Shown here in pieces: positions 1-9,900 of a stretch of DNA of 64,000 nt (the first letter of the stretch is position 1; each line of letters opens with the position of its first letter). This DNA is from Carposina sasakii. Its lineage: Eukaryota > Arthropoda > Insecta > Lepidoptera > Carposinidae. The notes under the pieces are model-generated. The model was not told where the DNA came from. It was given only the letters and a program-made list of their open reading frames with translations, and did no database searches. The DNA lies in assembly GCA_014607495.2 (NCBI GenBank), contig CP053170.1, positions 2,108,001 through 2,172,000 of the forward strand. The letters run 5' to 3'. The translations under genes were made by a program, and so were the position numbers.

Positions 1-1057
1 TATAATTTAACATATTTTCATTTAAGTTTTTATTATTATTTACCGGCAGTAATAGGACATTTGTCTTATCTAAAATACTAATTGCGACACATAGATTACA
101 ATGTACTTTGTTTGGATTTGTGTCGTTATTTCCTGTACAAATGATCACATAGTCATTTTTATCGCAATATTCACTCGCAGTTTTACAGTATTTGAGTACC
201 TCAGATGACGAAGCATTAGGCTTTATAAAAGCAAAAACTTTGTATTCATCATTCCATTTATTACATCTAGACTTAATTAATTGAGTTGACATGCCTATTG
301 CTTGTTCATCGCCAACAATAACTATATTACGTTTAGAATTTTGTTCCAAGTAACGATTACTATCCGAAGGTTCCGTTCTCGTAGAGCCAATTTCAGGAGT
401 GGCAATAGGCTTTTGTCTTGGATTCGGTTGAGAAGAGCTTTTCGGTGTGAGTTGGTTAAAATTCAGTTTAGTTCTGTTGATGTGACTTTTTCTTCCCGTA
501 CTAAGAGAAACTTTCTTATCAGTCGACTTACAGATACGAGTAAGGTTATATATTTTTTTCTCGTAGTCTTCTATTTGCTTCTTAAGTGCATAGTTCTCCG
601 TCAGCAAAGATTCGATTTCATTTTCCGCCGATTGCAGCTTTGTTTCAAGGCTAACATGTTTCGTTTTGAGTGATTCCAATTCTTCAATTACATTACCAAT
701 AAGCTCAGGACAGCTTCTATTCATAATGTTCGCTATGGAAGAATCCTCACTTTGCATAGTAGTAGCGAGTGATTCAAAAGAGTTCTCTGTGGACACGGTA
801 GTTGTGTTAAGAATGTTTGGTGAAATCATAGTCGAAGTGCGTAATGGAGCGAGTAATGGAGTACTACTCGTATGCGGATGCAGTTTTTCTACGCAATTTT
901 GACATTTCCAGTTATTTCTATTCTCTGGTGTCATAAGATAATAACGTTTTTCGGAGACGTTGGTGCATCTAACATGATGTGACTTCTTACAACATAGACA
1001 TGTTAAGGAAAGCCTCTTCATAGTTATTTTGTTACATTTTGCACACTTTAGCGCCAT
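1..1057 (-). CDS. Non-LTR retrotransposon ORF1-like protein: PHD finger, coiled coil, SGNH-like domain (runs off window)
   Basis: Open reading frame from an ATG at 1057 down to the left edge with no stop (352 codons). The N-terminus has a PHD-type zinc finger: CAKC, CLCC, HHVRC and KCQNC pairs in the first 55 residues. Residues about 130-190 are heptad-like (ELESLKTKHVSLETKLQSA). A basic low-complexity stretch follows, then a domain with NIVIVGDEQ, IICTGNND and LLPVNNN. This resembles the SGNH/esterase fold, with the nucleophile position replaced by Glu (GDEQ for GDSx). PHD plus esterase is the known ORF1 design of CR1/L2-type elements. It lies in the inferred last visible LRP1 intron, on the same strand. 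It could also be a domesticated gene; the missing 3' part would decide. Confidence 0.6.
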   Translation of the reverse strand, partial: MALKCAKCNKITMKRLSLTCLCCKKSHHVRCTNVSEKRYYLMTPENRNNWKCQNCVEKLHPHTSSTPLLAPLRTSTMISPNILNTTTVSTENSFESLATTMQSEDSSIANIMNRSCPELIGNVIEELESLKTKHVSLETKLQSAENEIESLLTENYALKKQIEDYEKKIYNLTRICKSTDKKVSLSTGRKSHINRTKLNFNQLTPKSSSQPNPRQKPIATPEIGSTRTEPSDSNRYLEQNSKRNIVIVGDEQAIGMSTQLIKSRCNKWNDEYKVFAFIKPNASSSEVLKYCKTASEYCDKNDYVIICTGNNDTNPNKVHCNLCVAISILDKTNVLLLPVNNNKNLNENMLNY

Positions 1058-1173
1058 CTTGTGGTTTGAAATTTATATTATTAGACGGTTCCTGGTCGCT
1101 ATTTCTTATGCTAGTATACTGTAGAAATATTATATAGAAAAAAAATATGTTACTTTAAAGATCAATATTCCCA

Positions 1174-1240
1174 GGATCGAACCCGTGACTGTACAGGCAG
1201 ACAGGAGTTCAAAAAACTCTGCCGCTTAACCGCTAAGCCA
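1174..1240 (-). repeat. tRNA-like SINE head with A and B box
   Basis: On the minus strand TGGCTTAGCGGTTAAG (A-box-like, 1225-1240) and GGGTTCGATCC (B box, 1174-1184) are about 40 nt apart. No seven-base acceptor stem can be formed around them, so this is a SINE fragment or tRNA relic rather than a working tRNA gene. Confidence 0.5.
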
Positions 1241-1713
1241 ATGCGTTCTTTTGAGTATCGGTGAAATAAGTCACTAGTTGGTGCAAAAGCCGGTCTCTCG
1301 ATTGTTCTGAGAACTGATAAGTCCAAAGGTCAACTTTAACTTTTTGCTGCGGTGTTTGTTAACGGTATTATTTTTGGTAATATTTAAAATTAACACCAGT
1401 TAATTCACAATATGTTGCACTTTTATGATCGATTTTTATTATTAGTGTTAATTATAGTCTTTTCACAGTTTACTGCATCCAAATCGGTGGCTATTTTAAA
1501 TAATTTTTAGTATAATTATTTTTTGCAGATATCACTTAATCGAGTCAATATAAAATGCCAATAACGATATCACTTAACCATCACAGCTCAAGAATTCAGT
1601 TTTTATCACCAATTACACTTTTCATGTTTGTTTACAATTATTTTTTTAAAAACTTTTGGGAGACCTTTAACTTATGTGTGAACGAGACAGCGCCACCTAG
1701 CTTTCCCTCTATG

Positions 1714-1885
1714 GATATTGCTCAGGTGCGCAGGAGATATTATAGTGTACAACTGTGTGCGCAAACACAGATGCACTCTCTATTCCGTTACTCTCATATT
1801 CCGATGGGACGGAAAGCCGACACGACCAGAGAGAGATCAGGCGCAGGACCAACGGTTTCACGTGCTTTCCGAGGCAATTCTCAAT
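1714..1885 (+). repeat. Interspersed repeat
   Basis: GC-richer block in AT-rich intron containing GTGCGCAAACACAGA and CACTCTCTATT. A diverged partial copy is at 59764-59830, which shows it is interspersed. It reads as a short open frame but has no recognisable domain. Confidence 0.5.
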
Positions 1886-1957
1886 ATACAGAAGAAATGT
1901 AGGTATAATGACGCGCTTATCTCTTCAAGAGAGTTCTTCCAATAAACTAAGCAAAAT

Positions 1958-2062
1958 TACGAATCCTACTAATACTATAAATGCGAAAGTTAACCATATC
2001 TCGGAAATCATATGTAGTTGCTGGCTTGCCTGCGACCAGCAGTAGACTGCAGTAGGCTGACG
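1958..2062 (-). repeat. Fragments of two interspersed repeats (retroelement 3' ends)
   Basis: 1958-1995 matches the TATTATAAATGCG tail seen at 41083-41105 and, inverted, at 18119-18140. 2030-2062 inverted matches the CCTATTGCAGTCCACTGCTGG tail seen at 40684-40720 and, in the opposite orientation, at 48185-48215. Together they mimic a transmembrane exon (see rejected items). Confidence 0.6.
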
Positions 2063-2131
2063 ATGTGATGATAAATAAAATTCCATTACGTGTGTAGTCA
2101 GTAGGTACGAGTATAATACAACATCTCTCAC

Positions 2132-3924
2132 CCGTGTAGTCTGGTGCGCACGCGCAGACGGGCGGGCGGCGCGACAACACGCATGTGCCGCCGTTCTGGC
2201 AGGGGGGGCATGCGCGGGGGGGCGCGGGGGCGGCACGGGGGGCGGCCGGGGGCGAGGCGGGGGGCGAGGGCGTCTCGCAGCGCGCGCCCGTGTAGTCGCG
2301 CGGGCAGGTACACTGTTATACACACTAATTGATTTTAGTGACGAATTAGAGCACTTATATCTGTTTAAAAACTGCATCCGTCGTAAATTGTTTGACGATC
2401 CGTAAACACATTAATAATGCGCCTTACACCGTCGTGAATCCGTCAAAAAACACTGTCCATTATCCGTTTTAACTTTAAGATACGGATGTCAACAAGAGCT
2501 CTTATACGCCCTATGAATGATGAATACGCGTATTGTCTGACAGATTCCACAGAATGTCAATAACTCTGAAGTTTAAATTGACTGATATAAAAATGTCTAA
2601 AGAAATATATTCTACTGTGAAGGTACCAAATAAATAAATAGATATGAACGTACCTTGAGCGGGTGTAGTTCCCCGTGTGGCGGCGCGGCGCTAGTGTCGA
2701 GTTCACAGCGCCCGCGGTGCAGGCAGTGTGCTGCACATCTGTGGGGGGGGGGGGGGGGTACATACAGGGCTGCAGGATATCTCACAGACACGTTTAGCTT
2801 AACTGGGACAGTGGGGTAAGCACGAACTTCTCGATAGTCCGTAACGCTAACTGTCAAATCATATAGATTTTGCTAGCGAGTCGCTAGCGTTACGCCGCGT
2901 AAAAAGGTAAAAAGGTTCGTGCTTACCCCACAGATCTAAATCTCAGACAGCGCCAAGTTACTAGTTTATCGTCCGAGAGAATGCCCTAGTTCTTTAGTCG
3001 TCTCTTACGACGTGCAAGGAAGGAGATGCAGCTGATGTATTCTAGTGAAATCTCGCATCAAATTTTCTATAAAATATGCTCAGCTACAACCACTCACCGA
3101 TAATGTCTGCACTGCGGGCCGGCAAATAGTGGCGGGCAGCGACACGCCCCCTCTACGCACTCCCCCGGCCCGCACCCCCCCGCGCACGCGTCCCCGGCGG
3201 GCGGGGAGGGGGGAGAGGGCGGGGGGAGCGGACGCGGCGGGCGGGGCCGGCGCTGCGAACGGCTGCTCGCATTTATTGCTGTTCTGTTGGGCAAGGAAAG
3301 AAAGTCACGTTGTGGCAAATAAATTTTAACGGATGTGTTCAAATATAGGACGAGACAAAAGTTAATCATCTACGACGACGTGGCGGTGACGACAGATTGT
3401 CATGAGACAGGGACAAGTGCCAGTTATCTTCGGGGTCATGTCTGTGCGGGAAACTGGTCACAAGTTTGCAGCTGTGGTCGTGCGACATCGGCTCGGTTAC
3501 CGAGGCCGCAAACAGAAGTGCCAGTAACCAGTCGAATTGATAACGAACAGTCGTTACACTGGGAACAGCCAGAGACGATAGTCGTTCGATGATAAATTAA
3601 AATTAACGTTAACAGCATAGTAGGTCACCCTTAAAGTCTGTGAATGGAAAATGTTCACGCATTTTGAATAAATGAGTTAAAATCTAGCTGCGAAATTCTA
3701 TCAATAAAAATGTGTGCCTAGTTAAAATGGCACCTTTCATAAATACTAATTTACATTCGCCTACAATATAATATTTAAATTGGAAAAGACTATTAACATC
3801 TACGTTATTAGTTTATTACCCACCATAAGTTCGTCCGTACAGAGACACACATGTCCGCGCGTGGCGTGCCTCACACACAGGGCGCCGCCGTCGCACGGGT
3901 TAGAGAGACACGGGTCTTTTGTGT
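2132..3924 (-). CDS. LRP1: LRP1 exons 87-90: juxtamembrane EGF repeats, with an apparent frameshift in exon 88
   Basis: Exons 3824-3924, 3098-3283, 2654-2738 and 2132-2312. First [22 protein letters not shown], and NKC in exon 88. Second EGF (exon 88 3' half): [28 protein letters not shown]. Third: [14 protein letters not shown] continued in exon 90 as [12 protein letters not shown]. Fourth: [18 protein letters not shown]. The two halves of exon 88 are in different frames, one base out in a GC-rich stretch (3160-3262). The exon 90 donor is taken as GTGAGA at 2131; GTATTA at 2119 is an alternative that would keep the last cysteine. Such EGF runs directly precede the membrane segment in LRP1. 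Confidence 0.83.
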
Positions 3925-6900
3925 CTGCGAGAATAGAGAAAGAGAGATTCATATTTATATGTCAGTTAGATGCAGTATACATTAGGTAAATAAAGCAGAA
4001 GTGTTTGTAACAGCCAGGCAAATACTGAGATACTGAACAAGTACCATTGTTTTGAGTTATACGACAATGTTATTACTCGCAGGAAATAACTTTTTGATTT
4101 GATTATACGCAATGTTTGATTTGATTTGATTGCACGCGCAGCGTGGGAAGGCCACCCGCGAGGTGGACGGATGACCTGGTCAAGGTTGCGGGCGTCGGTT
4201 GGATGCAGGCTGCTTCCGACCGGTCGGAGTGGAGGTTGTTGGGGGAGGCCTATGTCCAACAGTGGACTTCTCAGGGCTGTAAATGATGATACAATGTTTA
4301 TAATGTTTGCTTTCCGCGCCAATTAGATCGGGCGATCATGTGACTAGTTAAATAGGCTTATTGGTTATTTTGTGATAATTTTATTTTTAAGTAATTATTT
4401 AAGGCCTACTTAAACGAACCACACTAATTTTTACCTGAAAAAATGAAAAAAAAAGTCGGAAAAATTTAGAATTTTCCTGCGAAAATTTTCACTGGTTTTC
4501 ATCTCAGAATCATGGTCCGTAGTCACCATATCAATATTTGCCTGACTGTCACAAACACCCTGTATAGGATGTTATAACGATGGGTACGTACTCAAATAAA
4601 GTATGTAAGTTTATGCCAAAAAAATGCTGGGAATTTGTAAATTCGTTTGAACTTTTTTATATTTCTTGATTGGGCAAATTTTACAGTGTCCAGTGTTTAT
4701 GCTAGTTTTTTCGCACACAGATATTAATTATTTCTCGTGAAAAAATCTTGCTACGCGCGTCTACGTGAATTTGTGCAGAGAAACGCAGTCTATTTACTCA
4801 ACTTTGGACCCTAATATCTTTGGACTCAAGACACTTCCCAGGTATGCTTCCATGGAGAAAAATGATCGTGATGATGAGGAGATTCCGTAGTTTTCGAGAA
4901 CGTTGATGACCAAAAAAAATCCTGTATATACCTACTATACTTACATAGCCTCACGCTAATTATATTCCATAGGAGTAGGCAGAGACTATACAGATTTCCA
5001 GACATAATTTTACCTCTTTCGTCACATCGTAGTAAGTTGATCTCGATGTATTAAGGTTTGCTTAGCAAGCCTCGTTACTAATTAATTTATATTCTCAATC
5101 GTGTTTTGTATTTGCTCATTTTATTATTCTAAAGGATTTTGTATATTTATGATTATGCTTTTACAGTTAATATTTACATTGCAAATGTGAAAAATGGGGA
5201 TCAGGTAGCACATCCGAAATGCTGGCTGTACATTGCCACATTGAATGGTGAGGTTGATCCTTTAGCCGAAGTTACAGCTTCATTGCTTATATCATTAGTT
5301 TGTCTCACCATTGTTGTCGGTAGCGAGCACAGCGACCGCCGTGAGTCCGTCGGCGGCCCTCGTGTCGCCCCCCTGCCCCCCCCCCCCCCGCGCCCCCTGC
5401 CCGCGCCTGCGCAGACGCACGAGCGCGCGCGGCCCGGCACAGTGCAGCCACTCGTCACGCGCCGCCAGCCGGGTGCAGGCGCGCGCCGCCGTCAGCGGTG
5501 GGGGAGACTGAGTCTCTAAGGGAAGGGGGGGAGGTGATAAGTATTCATGTGTATGATCGGTTACCTAATCTTGATATGAATATGTCACGTTAAGTTAAAT
5601 TATAATTAACGTTTAAATGCAATTTAAAAATATACAATAAAATGTATGGCTGCTTTTTTACAATTAAATTAATTTACCTACTTACTAAAAACATTTGCAA
5701 TAATATCTAGTCCTACTACAAAATAAAATAAAATTTACAAATAGCAAACTGCTTACAAAAGGCGGTGTTGTACCGCTGGATAGTTAAAATTTAAATAAAT
5801 ATAACTTTTTTTCACCTTCCACATTAATAGGTACATACTTATCTTTATTTCTTGAATAAAAGTCTATTTAATTTTATACGAAAAACCCACAATGTAAACT
5901 TTCTATACTCATATATTAAATACATTTTAAATCCAGGTGAAAGTGAGAGCTTAATCATTATAGCAACATTCAGTATTACATTATAAAGGTACCTCAACAT
6001 TGTTGACTGTCACAACTTTCTTGGCGTAACGTCTACATAACTCATGTGTTATCAAAATATATTAATTTTTTTTCCCCTAATAGATTCAAAAACCTTCTTA
6101 TTTTCTAAAAAATAGTTCACATTTATTTGCTTCATTAACCGTTTTATACAATTAATCGATCACATTAACGTATAGAACGGCACATGACCAACATTTAACT
6201 GACACAATTTGAACACAACAACTGACCGTCTAGATGCGGCGGCCTCGGAACGCCAGCCGGACGATGACTGAACACGGCGACGACAGCCCGTCCCGTGCCG
6301 TCCAGCGACACGGTCTCCAACGTGTCGTAGTACGTGTCCACGAAGTACAGGCGGCGCGCCGGACGCCACAGCGCCAGCGCGCCGGGCCGCCGCACGCGGC
6401 GCGACACGAGGCGGCGGGGGCGGCCCGCGCCGGATAACGGGGCGGTGAAGATGCCGGGGACGGCGCCGCGTTGCGACCAGATTAGTTCTCTGGAAGATAT
6501 AACACCGTCATCTCTTTGCCCTTATCCCATTTTTTATAGTTCAATTTATTTCACTATTAATTGAAACACTATTATTGGCGTCTACCTGGGTGATCGAAGG
6601 CGACTCTAAGAAATAAAAAAGCCTTCGAATTAATATCACCCTATGTGAAGTTAACATTTTAAATTTTATCAATCATAGTGGGATAGATCTTATTTATGGG
6701 ATTGGCGCAATATGGTTTCCTTCGAAACTCAGATTGTCAAAGTTTTGGCGTTTGTTTTACGGCAATTTATTACGTTCGATGAATAAAAATGTTTTATTTT
6801 CAATATTGTCAAGGTTAAAATGTAGACTTTACATACTACGGCTGTATGATGCATAATGTATATATAAATGAGGTACAATTCTAGATAAACAGGAGCGCGC

Positions 6901-9900
6901 TTGTACTGTATCGTAGCTTCACTAGAATACATCAGTTGCATCACCTTCCGTGGTTTGTACGAATAAGTAATTTAGGGGCGTTTCAGGGTATTTTTGGTCG
7001 TCAACTTCGAAAACTAGAATCTCCTACATCACGATCATTTTTCTCCATGGAAGCATACCTGGGAAGTGTCTGGTTTCCAAAATATTAGGGTCCAAAGTTG
7101 AGTAAATAGACTGCGTTTTTCTGCATAAATGCACACAGACGCGCGTAGCAGGATTTTTTCACGAAAAATAATTAATATCTGTCTATAAAAAAACTAACAT
7201 AAACACTAGACACTATAAATTTCGCACGATCAAGGAATTTAAAATTTTTTTTCAAAAAAAAAATTTTTTTTCCCAGCATTTTTTTTGGCATAAACTTACT
7301 TTATTTCATGTATAGAATACGTACCCTTCGTTAAAGGTGGCCACAAAAAAACACCCTGTATACGAAATTCGTAAGTATAATACACGACAAATCCTCAAAA
7401 CATTAAATTGCCTACTAAACACCTAACTAAATCCGACCTAGATACATAAACGTGTACTCACAGATTATCCTCATCAATAACCAAATCGTCCGGTTCATCT
7501 GCGTCATACAACACGACCCGCTCCCCTCCATCCAGCGTGGCCACGCTGACAGTGCCGTGCGTCTCGCTCGCACGTACTTCGTCCGACGCGTCCGTCTCGC
7601 TCGCACGCGGCGTGACGGCTGTTGTCCAGTAAACACGGCGGGAGACTGTGTCGATGGCTATGCCTCGGATAGTGCCCGCTGAGGTTATCTGTGAGGGTAG
7701 TCAAAACATTATTTGTATACTTTTAGTTGATATGTATCTACCTACATACTTAAAAATAATTTAGTTTGTCTGTTGTGAACGGATGACATCAGGCAGACAG
7801 CCGGCCGCAAAGACAAATGCCAAATCTTTGACAATATGAGTTTAGAAAGAAACCATTTTGCGCCGACCCCGTTTCTAATGGGATAAGGGCAAAAATATGA
7901 TGAGTTTGTCTGTGGTAATTGTGAATAATTGATAAAATATAAGTGCACTTAGCTTTCTCTTAACATACTGATAGGTTTTTTTTTTATTTATTTTTTTTTA
8001 TTATATAATATGTTTTTTTTACAATTTTAATGAAGGGTCACATATCCCTGGGTGGTTTATTGACCCTTGTCCCCCAATAATTGTACTTATTAATACTACT
8101 TACTTTCTATTCTTCGTTACATGTGGTCGACCGGTTTTACATTGTTGTAGGAAAAAATATAAGTGCATTATTACTTAGCTTTCTCTTAACATAGTGATAG
8201 GTAACACAGTGGTCCGTTTTATGAAATAACTTTTATGTCTAAAATCGGAACTTATATTTTTTGCATGCAGTAACACAGACAATGTAATCAATAATCATTA
8301 TAAATATTAACTAGCGCCATCATTTAAAGGTACTATGTATTTGGTGAAACGCATTCTAGACATTGGCAATTTCGTATTTTTTTCTTCGTTTATTAAATAT
8401 AAATATTTTTCTATCAAAGTTTTCATAGTCTCATATAAGTAAGCCGTAACAGCGTTAGGTAGCGCCACCCACCACAGTAGTCTTGTTGGCGGTATCAACC
8501 GGCCCGGCCTGCTGCTGCGCCGACAGCAGCAGTCGGTACAACTGGCCCCGACTCGCCCACCATAACGTGCCACGCGCCGTCCATGTAGCCGCCGGACAGA
8601 GCCGTTATTTCCGACCTGCGAATATTAGGACAAACTTTATGGACACTGTTTATATGAAACGGCAGATTTCTTAAGCTTTACTTTAGTTATTAAGCTTTAA
8701 CACTGTATATACGCAAAACCACGCCCTCTTTACGGTGCCTACATTTGACAAGCAGCAATTGTAATAAATTTATTTATTTAGGAAAATATGGTACATAAAA
8801 CAAAAATCAATCTTAATAAAATTGTCCTTTGCTGAAATTTTACGTTAAATGCGAATAAAGGTACCGCTTTCCCATTTTGAACAGCGTCATTTGAGTAACC
8901 AGCGATGACGACTACGTCATCTTGTCATAAATTACACGCAATCGCTATTGAACAGCTTGTTCTAATACATGATTACAATGACGTCATGTCATGTTATTAT
9001 AAAGTTAAACAGAACAATGACGTCACACACAATACAGTACAATCCAGAACACTTACAGGTTAGTTTTGGTGTGGTTCTGCAGATGGCGGTGTTCCCAAAC
9101 ACGTAACTCTCCGCCCACGGCTACTATCAAACGGACTTTTTCACCTGCGAGAGATATCACACGTTATAAGTATAGTCTTACGATTAGATAGACTTTAGGG
9201 ATAACAAACACGTAGTAAACTATTGTATCAAAAAAGGTGTACATAAATAGCATAGTAAAATGTCTGGTCTGTCGCTTCTATGACTAAAACTGCGTTGAAA
9301 GTATCAAGAAAGTCCAGCAGTTTAATAAATCATAATATTTGAACACCATTTTTGTAATATACAAGTGCATATTACGTCGTTGGCTTGTCACAAAAAGTAA
9401 ATGAATACATAAGAAAGCAAGCAGAAACATGTGTACCTTGATCTTCGCACGTGGAGTTTCCATCAGGCAGCACACGGTGTTTATATCCGGCCGCACATCT
9501 GTCGGGGAAACACCTTTTGTTAAAACCTGTCCTCTTCTATCTCAGCTATTTACATAAAGGGACATACATAAATTGATGGTCAGATCGACCACATTTGCTA
9601 TTTCATTTTTTTATTATTTATGTGTTTTAGTAACATTTACCTTTGCTGTCAAAAACACCAATATCATTTATAACGATGGCATAGGATACTTTATACCGCA
9701 AATCAACGTCGAGTATTTCCTGTAGACCAGGGATTCCCAAACTTTTTTTTCTCATAGACCCCTTTTAAAAGTTAACTGGTTCTCGTGAAATCCCTACAGG
9801 CCTACACCACATACAAATTAATTGTGAAGCTCCATTATTTCACGCTAACGTAGCCCCCATCGAGTCTCCTGTCGACCCCTGGGGGTCCACCTGGACCAAT

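Noticed and set aside
1925..2045. Minus-strand stretch reading ISEIWLTFAFIVLVGFVILL, apparently a transmembrane exon with an AG acceptor
   Set aside because: Both halves are interspersed-repeat sequence (the TATTATAAATGCG tail and the CCTATTGCAGTCCACTGC tail found elsewhere in the window). The hydrophobicity is accidental and no cytoplasmic tail follows. The true membrane exon should lie beyond the left edge.
2654..2738. Possible frameshift in exon 89, since another frame reads RRHTGNYTR like an EGF end
   Set aside because: Exon 90 supplies the missing cysteines ([12 protein letters not shown]) in phase 0, which fits the first frame of exon 89 exactly.
5309..5515. Possible frameshift in exon 86, since another frame reads [17 protein letters not shown] like an EGF
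   Set aside because: The upstream exon ends in phase 1 and the downstream exon starts in phase 1, and a single frame runs through all 207 nt. The EGF-like reading is a shadow frame.
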